Below are positions 33,896 through 42,739 of a DNA stretch of 64,000 nt, piece by piece; position 1 is the first letter of the stretch, and every line of letters begins with the position of its first letter. Origin of the DNA: Poriferisocius sp965200775 (GTDB taxonomy: Bacteria; Actinomycetota; Acidimicrobiia; Acidimicrobiales; Bin134). The stretch lies in the NCBI GenBank assembly GCA_965200775.1, contig OZ241383.1:2294001-2358000 (forward strand). The letters are read 5' to 3'. The notes beneath the pieces were generated by a model. The model was not told the origin of the DNA, did not search any database, and saw nothing but the letters and a program-made list of their open reading frames with translations. Position numbers and translations under genes: made by a program.

Positions 33896-35101
33896 CTAGG
33901 GGGAACTCGGCCGACCACGGCGACCGGGAGCCAGAACCGCTTGCTCCTCGCCATCGGCTCGAACCACCCAGCCGCCGTCACGGCAAAGCAACTCGGCATC
34001 GGCCACGCTCAAGTCGTCGCCGGCTAGCACCCAGGCAACCGCCTGGCTCATGGCCACCTCGACCACCCCGGCCCGACCCGAAGCCAGCGCCTCTGCCGCG
34101 GCCCGCCCTGCCACCAGGCCGGCCACCGGATCAGCGGCGGCGTCGGCCACAAACCAGGGGAGCCCTCCCAACGAGTCGTCCAGCCACAGCCCGCCGCCGG
34201 CCGCGGCGTCATCACCGAACCCGGCCCGGTCGTTGCCGTAAGCGGTGATCGACACCCACACCAGCCCGAACTCCTCGGCCACGCCTTGGGGCTCGATCCC
34301 CCAGTGGGCCCAAACGCGGGGCCGCATACCGTCCACCACCACGACGGCCTGCCGGCACAGGTCCATGAAACGGCAGCGGCCGGCGGCGACACCCAGGTCG
34401 ATGACCTCGTCCCGCTTGTTGTGGTTCAACAGCTCGTAGAACTCGGGCGAACCGAACCGGGCCCCGTCGAGACGGTAAGGCCCCTCAACTTTCACCACCT
34501 CGAAACCAAAACCACCCAGAAGCGACGCACACAAGGGTCCGGCCCACAGCGAGCTCAGATCCAGAACCAGGTCCCGCCCCGGAGCATGCGGGCCCACATC
34601 GGTGAACCGGGATGGCTCCTTGGGGGGAAGGGGACGGGTCACCGCTCCCACAGCCAAACCCAGCCAACCGGCCCGCTCCACCAAATCATCCACAGTCCGT
34701 TCCCGAGCCCCGGTAACCACCTCGCCCCAGATGTCGGCCCCGGGCGTCGCATCGATCTCCAGCCAAGCGGGAACCGCTTCGACGTCGCTGGTGCGGGCCA
34801 ACGACACCGCCACCACACCATCGGCGGCCGCCACCATGCGGCACGCTCCACCCACCGAGATCGAACCTCGGCGGCCCCGTCCCACCAGTGCGGCCCTCTC
34901 CCCCAGAAATCCGGCGGCATCGGTCCGAAGCGGGGCGCCGGTGAACCCGGAAATGTCGCTCACCACGTCGTCGAGCCGCTCCACCCAGCTTCCCGAGGCC
35001 AACGCCGGTGGTCCGTCCTCCGGTCCGCTCAACCCCATCAGGCCGGAACCGGCCCAAACCAGCGCCGGATGGCGGCCGCTGATCGAACCCCGCAACGTCA
35101 T
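33896..35101 (-). CDS. CoA transferase family III protein (CaiB/BaiF type)
   Basis: A 401-residue member of the family III CoA-transferases. The central motif LVLDLSSLWAGPLCASLLGGFGFEVVKVEGPYRLDG is diagnostic, followed by YELLNHNKRDEVIDL and a region where the catalytic Asp normally lies (CRQAVVVVDGMRP). The N-terminal 150 residues and the C-terminus complete the interlocked fold. It should move CoA between an acyl-CoA and a carboxylic acid. The ATG at 35101 (MTLRGSISGRHPALVWAG) is preferred; a read starting at 35248 would overlap the divergent gene at 35179. It is Gly/Ala-rich throughout. Confidence 0.85.
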   Translation of the reverse strand: MTLRGSISGRHPALVWAGSGLMGLSGPEDGPPALASGSWVERLDDVVSDISGFTGAPLRTDAAGFLGERAALVGRGRRGSISVGGACRMVAAADGVVAVSLARTSDVEAVPAWLEIDATPGADIWGEVVTGARERTVDDLVERAGWLGLAVGAVTRPLPPKEPSRFTDVGPHAPGRDLVLDLSSLWAGPLCASLLGGFGFEVVKVEGPYRLDGARFGSPEFYELLNHNKRDEVIDLGVAAGRCRFMDLCRQAVVVVDGMRPRVWAHWGIEPQGVAEEFGLVWVSITAYGNDRAGFGDDAAAGGGLWLDDSLGGLPWFVADAAADPVAGLVAGRAAAEALASGRAGVVEVAMSQAVAWVLAGDDLSVADAELLCRDGGWVVRADGEEQAVLAPGRRGRPSSP

Positions 35102-35178
35102 CACCGCAGTTTGTACCGCTTGAGGCTTATGGGAAAAGATCAATGGGAATCTCGTAGGAGGTGGGAGAGAAGGTGGGT

Positions 35179-35484
35179 ATGGACCTGAAGCCGGGGAGCC
35201 GCCTGAAGAGTTCGGTCTGCGAAACCGAACTGATCGTGGTGAAGACACCGGACGGCGACGTGGACATCACCTGCGGGGGCGCCCCCATGGCCGACCCGGC
35301 CGACGCCGCCCGCAACGGCGACGTGTCCCCCGACGCTGCCGGCGGAACCGCTCTGGGCAAGCGCTATGTGAACGAGGACGAATCGCTCGAGGTCCTCTGC
35401 ACCAAGCCCGGCGACGGTTCCCTGGCGCTGGCCGGCGTCCCCCTGAACCTTAAGGAAGCCAAACCTCTCCCCGCTTCCGACTAG
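35179..35484 (+). CDS. Small conserved protein, actinobacterial
   Basis: A 101-residue protein starting MDLKPGSRLKSSVCETELIVV, with conserved-looking Cys in VDITCGGAPM and LEVLCTKPGDG. The pattern occurs beside acyl-CoA ligase genes in related actinobacteria as far as I recall, and the acyl-CoA synthetase gene starts 53 bases downstream here. The Cys-Gly-Gly motif might be functional. The ATG at 35179 follows AAGGTGGG. It has no transmembrane segment. Its role is unknown, and a link to CoA metabolism is only by neighbourhood. Confidence 0.7.
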   Translation: MDLKPGSRLKSSVCETELIVVKTPDGDVDITCGGAPMADPADAARNGDVSPDAAGGTALGKRYVNEDESLEVLCTKPGDGSLALAGVPLNLKEAKPLPASD

Positions 35485-35537
35485 CCCGCACCACCGGGTG
35501 GGGCAACCGCGGTTGGAGCATCAGGCGGTATGACGCA

Positions 35538-37037
35538 ATGAATCTGATGATGCTGCTGGAGATGGCATCGAGCGGTTTCGGCGGCCGTACCGCGGTCGGT
35601 TCGCACGGCTCGGGCCTCACCTACGAGGAGCTGTTCCGACAAGCCGGTTCTGCGGCGGCCCGCTTCCGGGAAGCGGGGATCGACCGGGTCAGCCTGGTTG
35701 ATGTCAACAGCGAGGCACTGCCGATTGCCCTGTTCGGGTCGGCGTGGGCAGGTGTCCCGTTCGTCCCCCTCAACTACCGGCTAACCGGAACCGAACTGCG
35801 GCATCTCGCTGCCGAGGTTGCCCCCTCGGTGACGGTGTGCAACGACGACGCCTTGGCCGCCATCGGCGACCTCGACGGTGTACGGGCCATGGCCCGACCC
35901 GACTTCCTCGCCGGATGCGCCGAGGGTGATGCCTCCGACCAGGACTGGGGCTTCGACCCCGACGACATCGCCGTGCTGCTCTACACCAGCGGCACCACGG
36001 GCGCCCCCAAGGCCGCGGTGCTGCGCCACAAGCACCTCGTGTCCTACATCATCGGCTCGGTCGAGTTCATGGGAGCGAGCGAGGACGAGGCCACCCTGGT
36101 GTCGGTTCCCCCCTATCACATAGCCGGGATGGCGGCCATCTTGAGTTCGGTGTACGCCGGGCGCCGCATCGTGCAGCTCCCCAACTTCGACGCCGCTGCC
36201 TGGGTTGATCTGGTCCGCACCGAGAGCGTCACCCACGCCATGGTCGTGCCCACCATGCTGGCCCGCATCACCGAGCATCTGGAGGCCGACGGTGGGGGGC
36301 TCCCCTCGCTGCGAGCGCTGTCGTACGGAGGTGGCAAGATGCCCGCCCCGGTAATCACCCGGGCACTCGACCTGCTGCCCGACACGAACTTCGTGAACGC
36401 CTACGGCCTTACCGAGACCAGTTCCACGGTGGCCGTGCTCGGCCCCGAGGAACACCGGGAGGCCCACCACTCAGACGACCCGGGGATCCGGGCCCGGCTG
36501 GGCTCCGCCGGGCGGCCGCTCCCCACAATCGAGGTCAACATCCGTGACGACCAGGGCAACCCGGTACCCACAGGCACCTCCGGTGAGATATGGGTGCGGG
36601 GCGAGCAGGTGTCGGGCGAGTACCTGGGCCGCAACTCCCGGGTCACCGCCGACGGATGGTTTCCCACAAACGACGGCGGCTCGCTGGACGGCGACGGGTT
36701 CCTGTTCGTGGAAGGCCGCATCGACGACATCATCGTGCGGGGCGGCGAGAACATCTCCCCCGGCGAGATCGAGGACGTGCTGCTCAGCCACCCGTCGGTG
36801 GCTGACGCCGCCGCGGTGGGAGTGCCCAACGAGCAGTGGGGCGAGGCGGTGGCAGCCGTGGTGGTGCCGGCCCATGGCCGGGAGGTGGATGTGGCCGAGT
36901 TGCAGGAGTTCGTGAAGGCACGGATGCGGTCGTCTCGCACCCCGGACCGAATCGAACAGCGCCAGGAGCTGCCCTACAACGACACCGGCAAACTCCTCCG
37001 CCGGGTGTTGCGAGATGAACTCGCAGCCAACGGCTGA
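35538..37037 (+). CDS. AMP-forming acyl-CoA synthetase
   Basis: A 499-residue acyl-CoA ligase of the ANL superfamily. The P-loop-like motif LLYTSGTTGAPKAAVLRHKH is near 145-165, NAYGLTETSST near 290, the hinge DGDGFLFVEGRIDDIIVRGGENISP around 390-410, and the catalytic Lys is in NDTGKLLRR near the C-terminus. It activates a carboxylic acid, probably a medium-chain or aromatic one, as acyl-CoA. The crotonase gene follows 33 bases later on the same strand, consistent with a degradation operon. Confidence 0.94.
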   Translation: MNLMMLLEMASSGFGGRTAVGSHGSGLTYEELFRQAGSAAARFREAGIDRVSLVDVNSEALPIALFGSAWAGVPFVPLNYRLTGTELRHLAAEVAPSVTVCNDDALAAIGDLDGVRAMARPDFLAGCAEGDASDQDWGFDPDDIAVLLYTSGTTGAPKAAVLRHKHLVSYIIGSVEFMGASEDEATLVSVPPYHIAGMAAILSSVYAGRRIVQLPNFDAAAWVDLVRTESVTHAMVVPTMLARITEHLEADGGGLPSLRALSYGGGKMPAPVITRALDLLPDTNFVNAYGLTETSSTVAVLGPEEHREAHHSDDPGIRARLGSAGRPLPTIEVNIRDDQGNPVPTGTSGEIWVRGEQVSGEYLGRNSRVTADGWFPTNDGGSLDGDGFLFVEGRIDDIIVRGGENISPGEIEDVLLSHPSVADAAAVGVPNEQWGEAVAAVVVPAHGREVDVAELQEFVKARMRSSRTPDRIEQRQELPYNDTGKLLRRVLRDELAANG

Positions 37038-37070
37038 ACCGGGCCGGCGTCGACACGAAGCGGGACGGTG

Positions 37071-38129
37071 ATGGCTGCGCCGGTGGAGGCCACCAGTCTC
37101 TCAGGGCTGGCCTCGCTGCTGTCCAACCCCTACTTCACAGAGGAGGTAGGGCTGGCCGACTGCCCGGTGGTGGCCGTCGAGCTGACCGCTGTCGACCTCA
37201 CGGGGCATCCCCCCGACGGGCTCACCGAGCGGATTGCCGGGACCCCGGCGGTGATGGTGGCCGTAGTGCCGAGCGGCATCGACAACGCCGACCGCACCAG
37301 GTTGGCCGAGGTTTACCGGCTCTTCGACATCATGCTGGCCCACGGTGGGCAGCCTGAACCGGCAACGGTACCCGCCGACCAACTCGACCTGATTGCCTCA
37401 GCCGCCGCTTCCTCACCGGAGGCCGCTGTGGCGCTGGCCCAGCTCCTGCGGTTGAGCGAGGGACAATCCACCACCGGTGGGCTGGTGGCCGAATCCTTGG
37501 CCTACTCCACCCTCCAGTCCGGTCCCCACTACCAGACCTGGCTTGCCGGCCAACCAACCCGCGAGGTGCCTGACAATCCCGAACCCGCGGTGCGAGCCGA
37601 GCGCACCGGTTCCACCCTGCGGCTAACCCTCAACCGGCCGGAACGCCACAACGCCTTCAGCGCCGAGATGCGCGACGGCTTGGTCGAACAGCTCCGGGCC
37701 GCGTGGCTCGATCCCAGCCTGGACGGGATCGTGCTCACCGGCGACGGACCCACGTTCTGCTCCGGTGGTGACCTAGCCGAGTTCGGCACCACCCCCGATC
37801 CGGCCACAGCCCATCAAGTGCGGTCGGTGCGCAGCGCCGCCTACTGGCTCGACCTCCTGGCCTCCCGCACCCGGGCGCTGATCCACGGTCGGTGCGTCGG
37901 AGCCGGGATCGAACTGCCTGCTTACGCACACGATGTGGTGGCCCATCCCGACACCACGTTCCGCCTCCCCGAGGTTCAGATGGGATTGGTCCCCGGCGCA
38001 GGCGGCACGGTGAGCCTGGCCCGACGCATCGGCCGGCACCGCCTCTGCTACCTGGCCCTCACCAACATCGAGATAGACAGCCACCAAGCGCTCTCTTGGG
38101 GTCTCATCGACCGTATCGAACCCCGTTAG
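37071..38129 (+). CDS. Enoyl-CoA hydratase/isomerase-family protein with a long N-terminal domain
   Basis: A 352-residue protein. The crotonase domain occupies about 175-352: LRLTLNRPERHNAFSAEMRDGL, FCSGGDLAEFG (oxyanion-hole loop), GRCVGAGIELPAYAHDVVA and VQMGLVPGAGGTVSLARRIG, with a Glu in the second active-site position. The first 165 residues are not an ordinary crotonase start; they are helical, Ala-rich and may be a degenerate second domain. The ATG at 37071 is preferred to the GTG at 37068. It follows the acyl-CoA ligase closely and converges on the thiolase gene. Confidence 0.88.
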   Translation: MAAPVEATSLSGLASLLSNPYFTEEVGLADCPVVAVELTAVDLTGHPPDGLTERIAGTPAVMVAVVPSGIDNADRTRLAEVYRLFDIMLAHGGQPEPATVPADQLDLIASAAASSPEAAVALAQLLRLSEGQSTTGGLVAESLAYSTLQSGPHYQTWLAGQPTREVPDNPEPAVRAERTGSTLRLTLNRPERHNAFSAEMRDGLVEQLRAAWLDPSLDGIVLTGDGPTFCSGGDLAEFGTTPDPATAHQVRSVRSAAYWLDLLASRTRALIHGRCVGAGIELPAYAHDVVAHPDTTFRLPEVQMGLVPGAGGTVSLARRIGRHRLCYLALTNIEIDSHQALSWGLIDRIEPR

Positions 38130-38174
38130 GGCAGCCCGGAAGCGGGAGCAGGGCTACAACAACAGAACCGAACC

Positions 38175-39332
38175 TCAGAGACGCTCGATGATGGTTACGT
38201 TGGCCTGACCCCCGCCCTCGCACATGGTCTGGAGGCCGTAGCGACCGCCGGTCCGCTCCAACTCGTTGAGCAGGGTGGCCATAAGCCGCGCCCCGGTGGC
38301 CCCCAGCGGGTGTCCGAGGGAGATGGCACCACCGTTGACGTTCACCTTCTCGTGGGGCACATCGTGCTCGGCCATCCAGGCCAGCACCACCGAGGCGAAC
38401 GCCTCGTTGCACTCGAACAAGTCGATGTCGTCGATGCTCAACCCGGTGCGGGCCAGAGCGTGCTCGGTGGCCGGAATGGGACCGGTGAGCATGAAGATGG
38501 GGTCGGCCCCTCGAACCGACATGTGGTGGAAGCGGGCCCGAGGCTTCAGGCCGTGATCGTCGATGGCCTGCTCCCCGCAGATCAGCATGGCACAGCCCGC
38601 ATCGGAGATCTGGCTGGACACAGCGGCGGTGAGCCGCCCGCCCTCGGCCAGCGGACCCAGACCTGCCATTTTCTCCAGGGTGGTGCCCCGACGGATCCCC
38701 TCATCGACCTCCAGGCCCTTGAAGGGCAGGATCTCGTTGTCAAACCGGCCCTCGTCGGTGGCAACCGCGGCCCGCTCGTGGCTGGCCAAGGCGAACACCT
38801 CCATGTCCTCTCGGCTGATGTTCCAGTGTTCGGCGATCATCTCCGCGCCCCGGAACTGCGACACCTCCTGGGTGCCGTAGCGGTCCACCCAGCCGTCGGA
38901 ACCCGTGAACGGGTCGGGATCGTCCACCCCGATGTGCTGGGCCACAGCCATCGCCGAGCCGATCGGGATCAAGCTCATGTTCTGGACGCCACCCGCCACC
39001 ACCATGTCGTTCACACCGGCCATGACCGCCTGAGCGGCGAAGTGGATAGCTTGCTGGGCCGACCCGCACTGACGGTCGATGGTGGTGCCCGGCACGTGCT
39101 CGGGCAGCCCGGCGGCCAACCACGACGTGCGGGCGATGTCACCGGCTTGGGGGCCGAGGGCGTCCACACAGCCGAACATCACATCGTCCACCGCACCCGG
39201 ATCGACCCCGGTGCGCTCGAGCAGGCCCGCAATGGGATGGGCTCCCAGGTCGGCGGGGTGAACCTGCGACAGGCTTCCTCCCCTGCGTCCCACAGGAGTG
39301 CGGACCGCATCAATGATGAATGCCTCAGCCAT
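38175..39332 (-). CDS. Thiolase (acetyl-CoA acyltransferase, steroid-type like)
   Basis: A 385-residue thiolase. The acylated Cys89 lies in DRQCGSAQQAIHFA, the HPLGATGARL motif around 341-350 carries the active-site His, and TMCEGGGQANV near 372 carries the second Cys. FGCVDALGPQAGDIARTSWLAAG is a pattern seen in FadA5-like thiolases that release acetyl-CoA or propionyl-CoA during sterol side-chain degradation, so that role is possible. The ATG at 39332 follows GAGGAGC. It lies downstream of the acyl-CoA dehydrogenase on the same strand. Confidence 0.92.
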   Translation of the reverse strand: MAEAFIIDAVRTPVGRRGGSLSQVHPADLGAHPIAGLLERTGVDPGAVDDVMFGCVDALGPQAGDIARTSWLAAGLPEHVPGTTIDRQCGSAQQAIHFAAQAVMAGVNDMVVAGGVQNMSLIPIGSAMAVAQHIGVDDPDPFTGSDGWVDRYGTQEVSQFRGAEMIAEHWNISREDMEVFALASHERAAVATDEGRFDNEILPFKGLEVDEGIRRGTTLEKMAGLGPLAEGGRLTAAVSSQISDAGCAMLICGEQAIDDHGLKPRARFHHMSVRGADPIFMLTGPIPATEHALARTGLSIDDIDLFECNEAFASVVLAWMAEHDVPHEKVNVNGGAISLGHPLGATGARLMATLLNELERTGGRYGLQTMCEGGGQANVTIIERL

Positions 39333-39340
39333 TTCTGCTC

Positions 39341-39445
39341 CTCGTTTCTGTTGCTTCAATCATCGCGGCTCCCGGGGCAGCCAACAGCTTAGGCAAACCG
39401 CAAGAACTCGTTTCTGTTGCTTCAATCATCGCGGCTCCCGGGGCA
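39341..39445 (-). repeat. 66-bp duplication between acyl-CoA dehydrogenase and thiolase genes
   Basis: A 39-base segment starting CTCGTTTCTGTTGC occurs at 39341-39379 and again at 39407-39445, an offset of 66 bases with 27 bases between. The second copy contains the end of the acyl-CoA dehydrogenase gene (PREPR, stop). The first contributes to the thiolase leader and supplies its CGAGGAGC ribosome-binding site. Confidence 0.9.
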
Positions 39446-40616
39446 TGCCGAGAACCCGCTCTCCGATGATGTTGCGCTGGATCTCGTTCGACCCGGCGTA
39501 GATGGTGTGGGCCCGGCTGTACAGGAAGGTGCGCTGCCAGGAGTCGAGCGTGTACTGCTCGCCGTCGGCGCCCTCCACCGCCATCGCAGCGGCCCCCCGC
39601 ACCTGCACCATCAGCTCCCCCAATCGCCGGTGCCAGTTCGACCACAGGAGCTTGCCGATGGACATCTCCGGCCCTGGCACGCCACCGGAATCGACCACGG
39701 TCAGCATTCGCAGGTTGTTGAACCGCATGATCTCCAGCGTGGCGTAGGCTTGGGCCAGGGCCTGCCGCACCACCGGATCGTCGGCCACGCCACCGGCTCG
39801 AGCCTCGTCGAACAGCGAGTCCAGTTCCTGGCGGAAGGAGGTTTGCTGGCCCAGCGTGGACGCCCCCCGCTCGAAGGCCAGCGTGCCCATCGCCACCTCC
39901 CAGCCCCGCCCCGGTTGGCCCACCACCAGATCGGCGTCGGTCACCGCGTCGTCGAAGAACACCTCGTTGAACTCGGTTCCCCCGGTGATCTGCACGATGG
40001 GGCGAATCTCTATACCGGGCTGGTCCATGGGCACCAGCAGGTAGGACAGCCCTGGGTGGCGGTCGGATTCGGGGTCGGTGCGGCAGATCACGAAGCACCA
40101 GTCGGAGTGCTGGGCCAGCGACGTCCAGATCTTCTGGCCGTTGATCACCCAGCGGTCGCCATCGAGCACCGCTCTGGTGTTTACGTTGGCCAAGTCCGAA
40201 CCGGCGTTGGGCTCGGAGTAGCCCTGGCACCAGAACTCATCGCCCGACAGGATCGGGGGCACGAACCGCTCCTGCTGCTCGGTGGTGGCGTAAGCCACCA
40301 GGGTGGGGCCGAGCAGCGTGACCCCCATGTTGGGCAACCGACCCGGCGCTCTGGCCTCCACGTAGGTTTGATGGAACAGCACCTGCTCGGAGAGGCTGCA
40401 CTCCCGGCCCCCCAGGCGTGTCGGAAAGTCGATGCCCAGCCATCCGCCGCCGGCCAGCTCACGCTCCCAGGCGATCTGCACCTCGGAGGGGATGTCCTCC
40501 TGACCCGTACCCCCCCGGCCCCTCAGCCCGGCGAACTCCCCCACCAGGTGTTCCTCCAGCCACGTCCGCACCTCGTCGCGGAACTCTTTTTCGGCCGAGG
40601 TGAGGTCGAAATCCAT
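39426..40616 (-). CDS. Acyl-CoA dehydrogenase family protein
   Basis: A 396-residue flavoprotein dehydrogenase. The fold order is clear: N-terminal helices (MDFDLTSAEKEFRDEVRTWLEEH), the FAD-binding GYSEPNAGSDLANVNTRA, WVINGQKIWTSLAQHSDWC, and the C-terminal AGSNEIQRNIIGERVLGMPREPR. It should introduce the double bond in an acyl-CoA before hydration and thiolysis, and pairs with the thiolase downstream. The C-terminus is encoded inside the second copy of the duplicated segment. Confidence 0.94.
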   Translation of the reverse strand: MDFDLTSAEKEFRDEVRTWLEEHLVGEFAGLRGRGGTGQEDIPSEVQIAWERELAGGGWLGIDFPTRLGGRECSLSEQVLFHQTYVEARAPGRLPNMGVTLLGPTLVAYATTEQQERFVPPILSGDEFWCQGYSEPNAGSDLANVNTRAVLDGDRWVINGQKIWTSLAQHSDWCFVICRTDPESDRHPGLSYLLVPMDQPGIEIRPIVQITGGTEFNEVFFDDAVTDADLVVGQPGRGWEVAMGTLAFERGASTLGQQTSFRQELDSLFDEARAGGVADDPVVRQALAQAYATLEIMRFNNLRMLTVVDSGGVPGPEMSIGKLLWSNWHRRLGELMVQVRGAAAMAVEGADGEQYTLDSWQRTFLYSRAHTIYAGSNEIQRNIIGERVLGMPREPR

Positions 40617-40688
40617 TCGCTGCGACCCTACCGCCGGACCGCCCTACATCACTAGGTCGAAACCAGGCGGGATGAGCCCCCGTGGCTA

Positions 40689-42506
40689 TCAGGCCTGATT
40701 GACCCGCACCTGGATGGTGTGCCAGCCGGTCGCACCGTCGGGGGGCGGATCGTCAACCACCGAGGTCTGAGTTGTGCCGGTGCCGTCGGTAGCCCGCACC
40801 TTTATCTCATGGTCACCGGGGGTTGCATCCCACGCGACCATCCACTGCCGCCACGAGTTGACCGTGGTCTCCAGGTTGAGGTCGGCCTCCACCCACGGCT
40901 CCTCGTCCACCTGTACCTCCACCCGCTCAATGGCTCGGGTGGGTGCCCAGGCGATGCCGGCGATGGCGGTCGGCCCCGGATCGATGGTGGAGTCCCTGCG
41001 GGGCACGTCGATCCGGGACTGGGTCTTGATCGGACCTTCCTTGGCCCACCCTCGAGGCACCCAGTAGGAGTCAAAGCCGTCCCAGGTGGTGAGTTCGATC
41101 TCCGACAGCCACTTGGTGGCAGACACATACCCGTACAGGCCGGCGACCACCAGGCGAGCAGGGAACCCGTGGGAGATGGGCAGGGGCTCGCCGTTCATCT
41201 GCACCGCGACCATCGCCACCCGGCCGTCACGAGCCACCGAAGTAGGAAAGCCGGAGGTCCACCGATCCACGGAGCGACCGACCACCTGTTCGGCTTCGGG
41301 ACGCAGACCGGCCAGGTCCAGCACCTTGACCAGGGGGACCCCAACCCATGCGGCGTTGCCCACCAGGCGGCCACCCACCCGGTTGGACACACACGAGAGG
41401 GTCACCTCGTGCTGCTCCAGCCCGAGATCGAGCAGCTCGTCGTAGCTGAGCTCCACCTCCCGGTCCACCAGGCCGTGGACTCGCAACGACCAGTCGGCCG
41501 GGTCCACCTGGGGGTAGGACAGAGCGGTGTCGATCAGATAGAAGTCCTCATTTGGGGTGATGAGCGGGGCGATCCCCTCGATGTCGTCAAAGTTGGCGGG
41601 CTGCACCGCTTGGGCCGTGGCGGACGCCGTGGGTTGAGCGGTGGCTTCCGCGGTTGCCTCGGATGTGGCCTGCGCGGTGGCCTCTGATGTCGCATCTGCC
41701 GTGGCCTGCGCGGTGGCCTCTGATGTCGCATCTGCCGTGGCCTGCGCGGTGGCCTCCGGGGTGGCCAGAGGGGTACCAGACGGGGTGGAGCGAGGTGTCG
41801 GGGTGGCGATCTCTCGTCCCTCGAGGGCTTGGGCGACCCGGTCGCGGGCCCCTTCCACGTTGTCCCGCCTCCGCATCCACCGTCCCAACAGGCCACCGGC
41901 CAGCGACGCTCCTGCCATGACCCCAACGGCTCCCACGAAACGGCGGCGGTCGTCGAACCGGCCTCGGCCCACCGGTGGAGCCGTGCGGGCTTCGCCGTCG
42001 GCGGGCTCGGTGGCAGCGGAAGGTGAGCCGGCCGGGCGGGCGGCCAGAACAGCCAAGGAGAACAGCAAGACGAGACCTAACGCTCCCGAGAGCAACCCCG
42101 ACATCCAACCCAGCCCGGCGCTGGCCAGGGGATTGTCGGCCGCGGCCCACCCCCCGACCACGGCGAGCACAACGAGCCCAACCGGAGCCACCCAGGCCTG
42201 CTTTCGGGAGAGCCAGCCCAACAGACCCCCCAGCAGGAGCGACACCACGACGATTCCCCACACCAGCGCCGGCTTCTGGGCGGAGCCCAGCGTATCAATC
42301 GACCAGCGGGCGATGAACCCCGGGGTGTTGTCGACGATCACGTCGGCGATCGAGACCACGAGCGAGGGGATCTTCCGGCTCAACCCCGAAAGGATCTCGC
42401 TCAATGCCAGCGAGCCACCCACGCTGACTATGCCTATTGAGATAGCGGCAAGCGGTGAGATGCCGGTCAATCGGCCCGCCATTGCTGCTGCCCGCGGTTC
42501 GCTCAT
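40689..42506 (-). CDS. Membrane-anchored molybdopterin oxidoreductase (sulfite oxidase fold)
   Basis: A 605-residue protein. About four membrane helices fill the first 150 residues, with another near 205 (VGAVGVMAGASLAGGLLGR). A low-complexity spacer rich in Ala/Thr/Ser/Glu/Gln (about 245-310) leads to the catalytic part. That part has the molybdenum-binding Cys in VTLSCVSNRVGG near 382, with GYVSATKWLSEIE and a dimerisation-like domain following. It is likely an extracytoplasmic reductase or oxidase of the sulfite oxidase/YedY kind. Molybdenum-cofactor genes (54.4-57.2 kb) would serve it. Confidence 0.85.
   Translation of the reverse strand: MSEPRAAAMAGRLTGISPLAAISIGIVSVGGSLALSEILSGLSRKIPSLVVSIADVIVDNTPGFIARWSIDTLGSAQKPALVWGIVVVSLLLGGLLGWLSRKQAWVAPVGLVVLAVVGGWAAADNPLASAGLGWMSGLLSGALGLVLLFSLAVLAARPAGSPSAATEPADGEARTAPPVGRGRFDDRRRFVGAVGVMAGASLAGGLLGRWMRRRDNVEGARDRVAQALEGREIATPTPRSTPSGTPLATPEATAQATADATSEATAQATADATSEATAQATSEATAEATAQPTASATAQAVQPANFDDIEGIAPLITPNEDFYLIDTALSYPQVDPADWSLRVHGLVDREVELSYDELLDLGLEQHEVTLSCVSNRVGGRLVGNAAWVGVPLVKVLDLAGLRPEAEQVVGRSVDRWTSGFPTSVARDGRVAMVAVQMNGEPLPISHGFPARLVVAGLYGYVSATKWLSEIELTTWDGFDSYWVPRGWAKEGPIKTQSRIDVPRRDSTIDPGPTAIAGIAWAPTRAIERVEVQVDEEPWVEADLNLETTVNSWRQWMVAWDATPGDHEIKVRATDGTGTTQTSVVDDPPPDGATGWHTIQVRVNQA
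41674..41745. repeat. 36-bp coding repeat in the spacer of the molybdopterin protein
   Basis: A 36-base unit starting GCGGTGGCCTCTGATGTC occurs at 41674 and 41710, with degenerate partial copies on both sides. On the reverse strand it codes for the Ala-Thr-Ala-Gln-Ala-Thr-type spacer. Such in-frame repeats change length by slippage. Confidence 0.85.
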
Positions 42507-42739
42507 GTTCGCATTCCGATCATCTAGGCCGGTTCATCGTCATCCGGCTGCATTGAGATAAGACTATTGTGATTTTCCCGTTGTCTGGCCACAGGGCAAC
42601 CAAACATTGCCTCTTGGAGCCTACTCATGGAACTCGCACCGATTGGCCCAAACTTGCATGCCTGTTGGCGGCCCGATCGCGGGGTCGGTTGGCTGGAGCC
42701 GCTCCCCTTCTCTTCGGCTCTGAATCCCGGCGGGTGTCG

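Noticed and set aside
41641..42561. Forward frame over the molybdopterin gene's repeats
   Set aside because: A low-complexity shadow of the Ala/Thr spacer, in antisense.
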